NCBI GenBank assembly: GCA_017591395.1
Contig: WEDG01002815.1
Coordinates: forward strand, 25,001 to 89,000
Length of the DNA stretch: 64,000 nucleotides
Direction: 5' to 3'
From: Schistocephalus solidus
Lineage: Eukaryota; Platyhelminthes; Cestoda; Diphyllobothriidea; Diphyllobothriidae
The stretch's first letter is position 1. Each line of letters starts with the position of its first letter. Below are positions 1 through 9,829 of the stretch, one piece after another. The position numbers and the translations under genes are program-made. A model generated the notes under the pieces. It saw only the letters and a list, made by a program, of their open reading frames with translations, was not told where the DNA came from and did not search any database.

Positions 1-400
1 TTCAAAGAGATAACTTATTGTGGAAACTGATTTAAAATTATTCATATGCATATTGGTTGGCGAATTGTGTTTTGGACATATATTTTTTCTCTGCAAAGTG
101 TTTTCATGTTTGAGTGAGTCTATACAAATATGACCCAACTGGCCATATGCATTAGAAAGAATGTCTCAAAACTCATAACTGCGGTAAATGCTTTTATGAA
201 ATATCTTATTTTGAAGCGTTTCATAAACACATAGAACAGAATCTAAATTTATGGACAAGCGAATGAAAACACTGAACATCGTAAAGTATTCTCTACTATT
301 TGAAGGACGATCTGAAAATCATCGTAATCGAACAGCCGAAATGCTTATAAAGAAATTTAAAGAAAGGAAAGTTACGTTTTACAATTGCACCTGACAATTT
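1..400 (+). repeat. AT-rich dispersed repeat, 3' part
   Basis: Positions about 100-330 align by eye, base for base over long runs, with 33540-33770 on the same strand. Both share a stretch built around gttttcatgttt, tatgac, ggccat, cggtaaa, agacagaatctaaattt and catgaagtattc (or close variants). No coding capacity survives on either strand. The repeat is therefore interspersed, is truncated here by the window edge, and belongs to no superfamily I recognise. A third, inverted piece lies at 2690-2900. Confidence 0.55.
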
Positions 401-954
401 TATTTAAGTTTTCCAGTCAATATTTGAGCTTATGAAATATTTTTTTCTGTGGCATATAAAGCCAAATCTCGCAAAATCCTGTTTGAATATACATTCAAAA
501 TGTAGGTCATGTGCTATATTGCCCGTAATCTGGGAGAAGATGTATGTGCGGAACTCAAAAAATGACGATGTTCGAAGACAAGTCTACATTTGCTACATTA
601 ATGCCTTGTTTTTGCATGAGGAGGCTTCCTAAACATGTAAATTTTTAGTTTATTTAGTAAGGCCAATTTTTCACGTTTTCGGAATTACTCACCCTTCTAA
701 AACAAGGAGTATTTCTACACAAAAAAATATGAAGTTGTAAACCACAATATGCCTTATTCATAAGGACGGTCGCTTTTTTGCTACCGTAAGATATTGGGGG
801 ACGTCGCGTGGGCTGATTTCGCGTAAAACACGCTTTCCTGTGAAATCCGTGAGATTTCATGACTTAGGGCGTCTACTGTATCGAGAAATCGCAAAATATA
901 AATAATTGTGAGATACGGAAATATAAATCGTCAGTAATCCAGGTGACGTGGGGC

Positions 955-1110
955 CAAGTTCCAGGGAGATAATGGTTAAGGTTAGGGTCAGGATTGTGGC
1001 TAAGGTTGCGTTTAGGGTTAAGTTTACTGTTATAATTTGGGTAAGGGTTAAGGTTCGAATACAGGAATAAGTACCTTTCTTGGAACTTTCCGCAAGGTCA
1101 TCTACATTAC
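955..1110 (+). repeat. Dispersed repeat with degenerate TTAGGG-like core
   Basis: Multiple variants of ggttagggt, ttagggttaa and taagggttaagg are followed by a unique tail (acaggaataagtaccttt, then ttccgcaaggtcatctac). The same core-plus-tail organisation recurs at 24150-24310 and 27405-27510. It is therefore one interspersed family rather than a true telomere end. TTAGGG is the usual animal and flatworm telomere unit; a telomeric origin is inference. Confidence 0.5.
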
Positions 1111-1353
1111 TGACAGGAGATTTCTTTGTTCCTGTATCTAACTTAAATTATTATTGCACCTAATTTGGTTCCACTAGTTGCGAATATCTTACATAATAAA
1201 TCTATTTGAATGAGTAAGATCTTTGGTGCATTTCAACAATAATGCTAATCAACATCAACGTTCCGACTACTTTTCTGTAGATATTTAGACTCTAAGATTA
1301 TCTTTTGTGGGGTTCAGTATATTCAAAAGCAGCAATCGATGTTTAAGGAGGAC

Positions 1354-1586
1354 CTTTGGTAGTCAGCGCGGCAGAGAACACGTCCCTTGTAAGCGAAACA
1401 TGATTGGTCCCACTGAAGGTCAACACGGCATACATCACAGCGCAAACACGCGGCATGCCAGAGTTGGTTGTCGATAGCCAGGAACACCCGCTCATTGATC
1501 GGTGCGTGACAGCCCTCACAGATGTGGCGTGACTTCGCTTCGAGGTTGCCAATTGGAGTAGACAGACAAAAGTCCTCAGCATTCAT
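1354..1586 (-). CDS. LIM domain exon, LIM-homeodomain (LMX1-like) gene
   Basis: The open frame encodes one complete LIM zinc-binding module: C23-x2-C26-x17-H44-x2-C47-x2-C50-x2-C53-x18-C72-x2-D75. This spacing is that of LIM domains, which bind two zinc ions and mediate protein contacts. The start ICEGC and the central WH-x2-C-x2-C are closest, to my knowledge, to the first LIM domain of LMX1-type LIM-homeodomain transcription factors. The frame remains open to 1323, but after the last zinc ligand and DYQ it stops resembling the family. An exon end at CAAAG|GT (1354) is therefore likely, although the donor GTCCTC is weak. The ATG at 1586 gives a short 20-residue leader before the domain; it could be the true start or lie inside a longer exon. 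The second LIM domain and homeodomain are not in the window and would lie to the left. LIM module: high confidence. LMX1 assignment: moderate. Confidence 0.72.
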
Positions 1587-1619
1587 ATTGGAACTCTCCG
1601 TTTAGATTGATAACTCCTG

Positions 1620-2690
1620 ATGCCGCCTAAAGAGTGAAAGGTTAACATTTTGACTTTATGCGGAGATTTTGATGAATTCTCAGGATATAAGTTTAAAGCA
1701 ACGGACTGGGATGCTTGCATACCGGGTGGCACCTGCATGAAATGTGATCACTTTGTGGAATACCGCTAGGTAACGGAAAGTGGCTAAAGTTATTTAAATT
1801 TAACTGCTTCCCAAGGAAAAACACGTCAAAAAGCAGCTTCATTGGTCACTTTTAATAGGTTTCTATGTTTCGGAACTTTTTGGGTGGTTTGATAGCATCG
1901 TAAGTCTCTCAAAACCGCACCCGCTGTTATGCTACTTTCAACCAGCTGGGAGTTAAGGTGACCCAAGTTCGGAAGTGGTATCCGGAAAAAGTTAGAATAG
2001 TAGCTTTTGGCAGGAATTCCGATTAGAAGGCGACAGATGGTCACCTTCTGCGTGATGCGTCCCCCCATTCTTACCTAATGTACCTCCACCGCCTTTCAAA
2101 GCTTATTTTCTGCCAAATTGGCCACTTGACGTCTTCTTTGTATTTTGATTTTAAGTTAAAAAAACTGCCACTGTCTCTGATGATGGCATCCTGTGAGAAT
2201 CTGAAACGTGCCGCCAATAAACTTCTATCCTCGCTCCAACTTTCCTTATAGATATTTCTGTTATTACATTACAAATAGTATCAGATCACCCTTGAAATAC
2301 CGGGGAATTTTTCAAGATTTTCGGTATGTTCAATCGATTAAGCATAAAATTAGATCCAGCTCTACGTGTATATCAAAACTTCAAAATAAGATACTTCTTT
2401 AAAGCCTTTACTGAACTAGTGACGTTTTAGGTATTCTTTGTTAAGCAGATTCCCATTTGCGTCATATTCTTGGGTTCACCCATATGGGAAAACTCATTGC
2501 AGAGAAACATGAATGTCCACAACAACAAAACTATATAATTCGCTGATGAACGTCTGGGCACTTTGAATGCTTCCAAGGTTAAGACAATGTTAAAATAGGA
2601 AACATTGACCGGCTTTTTGACTTCCCTGGAAGAAGGGATAAAAATTTTACTGAAAATGAATGAACTCATTTTTATATTGAAGCATTTTTG
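1620..2690. other. Non-coding, nothing recognised
   Basis: Only short frames without splice-bounded homology are present. Being upstream of the LIM exon on its strand, it may hold that gene's 5' region. I see no motif I can defend. Confidence 0.4.
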
Positions 2691-2900
2691 TACTATATTT
2701 ATTTACTTTTAGGCCCCGTTCTACGATTGCAATTTCAAAAAAAAATTTATACGAAGATTTTGCAAAAAGCTGCTACTCTTCTCTTCCGTTTCCAAATTAG
2801 GCATTACTGGAAATTGTAGGCTCCATCTCCACAGTATCCTATACGGATTTTGTTTTCAGTCCCAATCATTGGTGTGGGAAAACAAAATACTGTAAGTAAG
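2690..2900 (-). repeat. AT-rich dispersed repeat, inverted partial copy
   Basis: The reverse complement shares the order acaccaa..attgggac, aaaatccgta, aggata..tgtggaga and attgcaatcgtagaacgggg with 33030-33260. This is the 5' half of the family whose 3' half is at 1-400. Confidence 0.4.
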
Positions 2901-4215
2901 TTTATTACTATGTTTTATGGCAAGAAACGTCAAAAACTGGTAAAAATATTTTTAAAGCTGAATTCATCTCTTGTTTCCAGAAAAAAATTTGATTCCCTAC
3001 ATTTGTCTTCACCTGATATCCATTGACTTAACATCAAATTTTCGAAGTTGTTCTTGCTTATACAAATGTTCTTTTCCAGCACAACTGATAAAAACCCATA
3101 GGTTTGGTTCAATTATACTCAATAACTTAGGACACTTCTTAGATTTCTGACAAACTTGAACTGCACCTGAATCCTGCCTGTTTCCTTCAATAACTACGGT
3201 TTTCAGAGCTTTCTGGGCCTCAAATTAACTAAAAAAATAAAATAACAATACAAATATAAGATAAACTACTCTTTCAAGTTTCTATCATGACATTACATAC
3301 GTTGGGTGAGCTACTGTATGGTTAATCATGCAACATGTCTATACTAATGATTTCCAGCTGGTAGTTTATGTATATTACGCAACTATAACGCCAAGGCTGA
3401 TGGATTTTAGCCCTAGAATTCAGGTTAACCTTCAGACTGAGCCTTAAAGCCTTTACGCAGAGAGATTTACCTTAAGTTATTGCAAAATTTAGAAGTCCAT
3501 AGAGCCAAATTTATACTGTCTACTTACAAAAAGACAATCGCGTGCCCAGATTAGTGAGGAATTGTTTTGAAGAATATTTATTAGTTTGACCCGATTGTGA
3601 AAATTTCGGCCTCGGTGGGAATTTGAGCCGACGACAGCAAGGGAAAGGCTTTAGTACAGCGTTCGGGTGACGTCTAGGTAGGCGTGTAATACGGCCAAAA
3701 ATCAGTTCATTGCCACCACGTTACCACTCTATTTCATCCTTTAAACTTCCCTACACCATTTCCATAATCTCCGTATTGCACGCCTACCATTAGTTCCTTG
3801 CCAGTTACTGGGGTCGCACAACTACTCGTTGTATAAATCGAAGTTAACTGAATTGTATGGTGCTGGTTCCGAACCCTGTATATCGGCCAACCGGTGACAC
3901 GGAAGGGAAGCTGAAAATCTGAAGTGCGTTTTTGATTAGGAAGGAGTGCGTAAGTGGTGCAGCGTAATCTCAATATCTTCCAAACACACCAGAATGCACT
4001 TCGGCCACCCAGGTCAAAAATGTCCATTTAATTAGTAGGAGTTTTCTCTGTAATTTAGACGCCCTTATAAATTCAGATATATTTTAAAGAAACCTGTAAA
4101 AAAAGATATCTTTTTTCACTCGTCTTTTTCGACTTTTTTACTCCCAATAAGAGCATCTTTGGTTTTAAAAAGGATTTTATATTTACTTTTCCTTAAGGCG
4201 GGGAAATGTCCATAC
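2900..4215. other. Non-coding, nothing recognised
   Basis: AT-rich sequence with short random frames. A tRNA-like B-box resemblance near 3630 on the minus strand (ggctcaaattc) was seen but is too weak to call. Confidence 0.35.
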
Positions 4216-4229
4216 TACTAACTTCGTAG

Positions 4230-5050
4230 GTACCCGCTTCGTAATGCTCTGATAAATCGGACTGCGTGGTAAGCCCAGTTTGTGCGTTTGTGTGTAGTGG
4301 CTGACTGGCAGACTGAGAGTCAGGCTGCAATGGCTCCTTCTTAATTTGGCCTTTGTGACAATCCCACTCTGCAGACCGCTTAGGTTATGTCAGCCACCTG
4401 CGCCATCACCCGCCTCTGGCTCCTCCATATCTCCTGATTTAGTGAATCCTGGTGTGTGCGTTATGGGGGCCAGGTCGTGCTGTGGCGCGCGAAGACGGGT
4501 ACGACGACCCGTCAGCCAATGCACCCACTCCCACATCCGACAGCTAAATGGCTCGGACGGTGGTCTGATTGTGGGGTTGGGGGAGAGAGTGAGGTCGACA
4601 ACTCAGCGTATTTTCCTCGTTATAAACAATCTTACGCGCTTGAAACTATCCCGGTGCCCTAAAAGTCGTGGCTTGGAAGGTTGCCAACTGTCGGGATAAC
4701 TCGGACTGCATGATCAGCACAATGTGTGTTTTTGTGTAGAGTGGGTGACTGGAGGACTGAGAGTCAGGCTGCAATGGCTCCTTCGTAATGTGGCCTTTAT
4801 GGCACTCCAACTCAGTTGGATACAAGCAACCCCTCTCTTGTGTTGTAGTGTTCTTGTTTCGTGCTAAACCACAGTGCGTGGACCTGCACCCTCTACCATT
4901 TCCGGTCTTCTTGACTCTGTCCTGACACCGGGCCCAGATGAGAGAGTGAGGTAGATGCTGTGCAAGTCCACTCTCACCCTCACTGCACCACCCTACTATG
5001 GTGCATATGGTGGATGTCGTCCAAAACTACGGTCGAATTATTGCATCTAC
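4230..5050 (-). repeat. Satellite B and A monomers, inverted relative to the main array
   Basis: Read on the minus strand, this block gives monomer B (gttatcccgacagttggcaa, ccttccaagccacg, cacaatcagaccacc) and then its neighbour with agtcaagaagaccgg and gtccaccatatgcac, the hallmarks of monomer A. The same blocks in the opposite orientation build the array at 6545-9800. Copies here are more diverged and contain two B-type segments about 490 bp apart (4256 and 4700). Confidence 0.75.
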
Positions 5051-5059
5051 CCGCTCATT

Positions 5060-6180
5060 AATGCTCCTTCCAAAGTACACATAGTAATCCATATCCTTCG
5101 CAAAATTTCAGAAACTTTATGTTTTATCGTTTTAATAGCACAGGGGAATGTTTGATTTTCCTTAAACTAAACCCTAAATGCAGATGCAACTTCGGATCGG
5201 ACTAAAAATTATTCGAGAAGAATTAATTCGCTACCAAACGACTGGAAGAAGAAATATTTTTGTTCAGGTTTCGCATAAAATATATTGGAATTTATAAGGG
5301 TATCTAAATGCAATATAAAAAGTCGTACTATTTAAGCAGTCATTTGACCATGTGTGTTTTGCAGACAGTCGAAAAGAAGCGCATTCAAACGCCGGCATCC
5401 GGTGGTGACCGAAATACCTTCGGATTATGCTGGTTAGTCAAAGGTTGGTGCCTCTGGGAGCGAATAGGTTCAGAGTTAGGAGCATGCCCATTTCATTTGT
5501 GTGGTTCTCTGCCCAGCAAAGAGGAGCTCATGTGTCCTGAGGTGGGGTGGGCGGCAGTGTGCGGTGGGTTTCCCGAGTTTCCCGTTGATCCCTAAACAAA
5601 TCCGATTGACATGCGTTGCTAGCTGCCTGGGGTTCGCAGCCCACTCTCCATGAATGACGCCTGGCGCGCATATAAGCCATGCTCCAAGGAGCAGTATTGA
5701 CAAATGAAACTGCTAAATCCCTACCAGGCTACGTAACAGCTACAGTACTGAAGAAATGTCGATAAATCACTCAGACTTCGACAGTTAGAGCGCTCACCAC
5801 AAACATCAGAGATAAGGCCTCGTTGTATAGTTAGTCAAAGGCAGGCTTGCCAATCAAGAAACATGCAGGGACGTAACGGATCTTTTCTGTGGAGGGAACA
5901 GACCCTTCCGTCCCCCTATGTCTGATTGTGGGTTCGAGAAGTCTGGCGGACAAGATGCTTGCTTCAGCTGCCGAAATGAGATCTACTTCGTTTACGAAGC
6001 CTTATACACAATCGTAGAAAAACTAAAGGTTTCAACGCCACACTAGAACTGGCATTTTACGAGGGCTGATTGCGGGCGTAGACGTAAAACGGACCACACT
6101 CGTCTTTCCATACACGACCCGAAATTCTACAAGCAAAGTCAGTCAGACTACGCTGGTCTCCTCCTCCGCCCCTCAATGAC
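5060..6180. other. Non-coding, nothing recognised
   Basis: No recognisable protein, RNA gene or known repeat. The frames of up to 95 codons here have no family signature. Confidence 0.35.
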
Positions 6181-6212
6181 CCCCCCCCCCCCCCCCCACC
6201 CCCCCGCCCCAA
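6178..6212. repeat. Poly-C tract (G-rich on the minus strand)
   Basis: About 20 consecutive C plus two further C runs (a C7 and a C4) separated by single bases. The minus strand therefore has at least four G runs, a potential G-quadruplex. Confidence 0.7.
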
Positions 6213-6865
6213 GGCGGAGAGGTCACAGGACACTGAGTATCCCTCAGACACACCCACGGCGGTTCATGTTGTGGGCGTCGTGTGCACGACACATGACCCA
6301 TCTTTCTCCACCGTCGTCGTCGCCCAGGTGAGGTCATGGCAAGTCGTCATGTCCGTCCCCCAAGGCGTCTGGAGCGGTTATAACGACTGGAAAGCATTGG
6401 CATCGAAAAGGCGTGACTTCTCCCCTTCCCCGCCCATTTCTCTTCGACCTGGCAATCATCAAGTGACGTTCACGCCTTTTCCGGCCACTCCGAAATACAC
6501 CGTCCCTCCACCCCTCCCCCCTCTTGCGTGCATGTAGGAGGAGGGCTTAGCTAAAATGAAGGTGGACACACCCATACCCGACAGTTCGACCGTCGTAGTC
6601 CGACGAAGTCCACCGTATGCTCCATGGGAAAGTGGAGCAGGGACGGTGACTTGCGCGTGATTTAGTTTAAAGTGATAGTAGATTTTCACTGCATCTACCG
6701 CACTCTCTCCTCCTCCCCCACCTGAGCCCGGTATCAAGACAGAGTCAAGAAGACCGGAGGCGGGAGAGGACGCAGGTGGCTGGCACGGCCGGGTCCCCTA
6801 AGTCCTAGCCGTCCCTAGGCGTGCCACCACGCCTCCCATGTTCGGCATTTGTAAACGGAGCACAA

Positions 6866-6968
6866 CCAGTTAGAGGCGGCCACAGGAGCATTCACCACCT
6901 GTACGAGACAAATGGGCGACCAAATTCTATCTGTGTGGTGCTACCCTTAACGAGTACCCCTACACCCC
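6866..6968 (-). mobile_element. LINE 5'-UTR end fragment inside satellite
   Basis: This 103-bp piece (ccagttagaggcggccac to gtacccctacacccc) matches the outermost 5' end of LINE copies A (14404 downward) and B (15731 upward). It interrupts a satellite A unit. A fragment holding only the 5' terminus of a LINE is not what 5'-truncating target-primed insertion makes. Confidence 0.65.
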
Positions 6969-8996
6969 AGGGACACACGACAGTTCAACCGTCGTAGTCC
7001 GACGATGTCCACCGTATGCTCCATGGGAAAGTGGAGCAGGGACGGTGACTTGCGCGTGATTTAGTTTAAAGTGATAGTAGACTTGCGCTGCATCTACCGC
7101 ACTCTCTCCTCCTCCCCCACCTGAGCCCGGTGTCAAGACAGAGTCAAAAAGACCGGCGATGGGAGAGGGCGCAGGTGGCTGGCGCGGCCGGAGCCGCCCT
7201 GGGCGTGCCACCACACCTGGCTCGGATCCCACGGAGTGGGAGTGCCATAAAGGCCACATTTAGAAGGAGCCATTGCAACCTGACTCTCAGTCCGCCAATC
7301 AGCCACTCCACACAAAACACACATTGGGCTGACCACGTGGTCCGAGTTATCCCGTCAGTTGGCAACCTTCCAAGCCACGGCTTTTAGCGCACCGTAATAG
7401 TTTCAAGCACGTCAGGTTGGCTATAGTGAGAACAATGCGCTGAGCCATCGACCTCACTCTCTCCCCACCTCCACAATCAGACCACCATCCGAGCCGGTCA
7501 GTTGTCTGATGCGAAAGTGGGCGCAGCTGCTGGTGACCTTCTCTACACGTACAATGTACAAGACCTGGCCCCCAACCAGATGCACCAGGATTTTCACAAC
7601 AGGGGGTTGAACGGGTCACACCTCACATGTGTGAGATAGCCAGAGGTCACGTTAAGAAGGAGCCATCGCAGCCTGATTCTTAGACCACCAGTCAGCCACT
7701 CCACACAACACACATTGGGATAACTGCGAGATCTGAGTGTAAGTGTCTGTTGGCGACCTTCCAACCACGGCACTCAACTTTACCGCACTCTCTTCTCCTC
7801 CCCCACCTGAGCCCGGTGTCAAGACAGAGTCAAGAAGACCGGAGATGGGAGAGGGAGACCGGAGATGGGAGAGGGCCTGACACACGACTGTTCGACCGTC
7901 GTAGTCCGACGATGTCCACCGTATGCTCCATGGGAAAGTGGAGCAGGGATGGTTACTTGCGCGTGATTTAGTTTAAAGTGATAGTAGACTTGCGCTGCAT
8001 CTACCGCACTCTCTCCTCCTCCCCCACCTGAGCCCGGTGTCAAGACAGAGTCAAGAAGACCGGAGGCGGGAGAGGACGCAGGTGGCTGGCGCGGCTGGGT
8101 CCCTAAGTCCTAGCCGCCCCTAGGCGTGCCACCACACCTCCATGTTCGGCATTTGTTATGGGAGCGCAACCCGAATAACGCATGCCATGCCCTAATGTGG
8201 CCCCCGTGTTGGTCCAACGCATCTACCACGTGGCCCGTTTAGGGGCACACACACGACAGTTCGACCGTCGTAGTCCGACGATGTCCACCGTATGCTCATG
8301 GAAAGTGGAGCAGGGACGGTGACTTGCGCGTGATTTAGTTTAAAGTGATAGTAGACTTGCGCTGCATCTACCGCACTCTCTCCTCCTCCCCACCTGAGCC
8401 CGGTGTCAAGACAGAGTCAAGAAGACCGGAGGCGGGAGAGGACGCAGGTGGCTGGCGCGGCTGGGTCCCCTAAGTCCTAGCCGCCCCTAGGCGTGCCACC
8501 ACACCTCCATGTTCGGCATTTGTTATGGGAGCGCAACCCGAATAACGCATGCCGTGCCCTAATGTGGCCCCCGTGTTGGTCCAACGCATCTACCACGTGG
8601 CCCGTTTAGGGGGCACATACACACACACACACACACGATAGTTCGACCGTCGTAGTCCGACGATGTCCACCGTATGCTCCATGGGAAAGTGGAGCAGGGA
8701 CGGTGACTTGCGCGTGATTTAGTTTAAAGTGATAGTAGACTTGCGCTGCATCTACCGCACTCTCTCCTCCTCCCCACCTGAGCCCGGTGTCAAGACAGAG
8801 TCAAGAAGACCGGAGGCGGGAGAGGACGCAGGTGGCTGGCGCGGCTGGGTCCCCTAAGTCCTAGCCGCCCCTAGGCGTGCCACCACACCTCCATGTTCGG
8901 CATTTGTTAGCGGAGCGCAACCCGAATAACGCATGCCGTGCCCTGATGTGGCCCCCGTGTTGGTCCAACGCATCTACCACGTGGCCCGTTTAGGGG

Positions 8997-9021
8997 CACA
9001 CACACACACACACACACACAC
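8997..9021. repeat. CA microsatellite at a satellite unit junction
   Basis: An uninterrupted CA run directly follows ggcccgtttagggg at the end of a monomer A unit. A shorter CA run sits at the same place at 8624-8637, so the microsatellite is part of the monomer design. Confidence 0.8.
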
Positions 9022-9829
9022 TGGCAGTTCGACCGTCGATTTCGACGAGGTCCACCGTATGCTCCACACCAGGTGGTGCAGGGACGGTGACTTGCGCGTG
9101 AATTAGTTTTAAGTGATAGTAGCCTTGCGCTGCAGCTACCGCACTCTCTCCTCCTCCCCCACCTGAGTCCGGTGTCAAGACAGAGTCAAGAAGACCGGAG
9201 ATGGGAGAGGGCGCAGGTGGCTGGCGCGGCCTAAGCCGCCCCTGGGCGTGCCACCACACCTGGCTCGGATCCCACGGAGTGGGAGTGCCATAAAGGCCAC
9301 ATTAAGAAGGAGCCATTGCAACCTGACTCTCAGTCCGCCAGTCAGCCACTCCACACAAAACACACATTGGGCTGACCACGCGGTCCGAGTTATCCCGTCA
9401 GTTGGCAACCTTCCAAGCCACGGCTTTTAGCGCACCGTGATAGTTTCAAGCGCGTCAGATTGTTTATAGTGAGGAAAATACGCTGAGCTCTCGACCTCAC
9501 TCTCTCCCCCACCCCCACAATCAGACCACTGTCCGAGCCAGTCAGTTGCCTGATGTGGGAGTGGGCGCATTGGCTGACGGATCGGCGTACCCGTCTTCGC
9601 GCGCCACAGCACGACCTGGCCCCCATAACGCACACACCAGGATTCACAAACTCAGGGGATATGGAGCAGCCATCGCCGTCTGACTCCCAGTTCACTGGTC
9701 AGCCACTCGACACACACAGCACATACACTGAGCCGACGGCGTGGTCTGGTGGAAGCGTCAGATTGGCAGACTTTCAGCCACGGTTTCTAGGAAACCGTGA
9801 TATACTGTGGTAAATGGTGATTGTGAGAG

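Larger units (their letters stand above)
6545..9800 (+). repeat. Tandem satellite array, monomers A and B
   Basis: Monomer A starts gacagttcgaccgtcg and continues through tgatttagtttaaagtgata, ctctctcctcctcccccacc, gagcccggtgtcaagacag, ggtggctggcgcgg and catgttcggcatttg. It recurs near 6582, 6983, 7887, 8258, 8640 and 9026, at roughly 370-390 bp where contiguous, and several units end in CA runs. Monomer B (ccataaaggccacatt, cctgactctcagtccgcc, gttatcccgtcagttggcaa, cacaatcagaccac) follows at 7240-7650 and 9290-9660, with a partial B at 7640-7780. A and B share the same internal order (a gcgcgt..agt segment, a ctcactctctcc segment), so they look like diverged paralogous monomers. No coding function: the open frames here are satellite translations shared among copies. 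Confidence 0.85.

Noticed and set aside
3590..3665. tRNA-like sequence on the minus strand
   Set aside because: A B-box-like ggctcaaattc is present, but I cannot pair an acceptor stem or find a convincing A box.
6960..9700. Several 60-100 codon frames shared among positions ([13 protein letters not shown]..., MPTDGITRT...)
   Set aside because: They repeat because the satellite monomer repeats; stops and frames shift between units and composition follows the DNA repeat.
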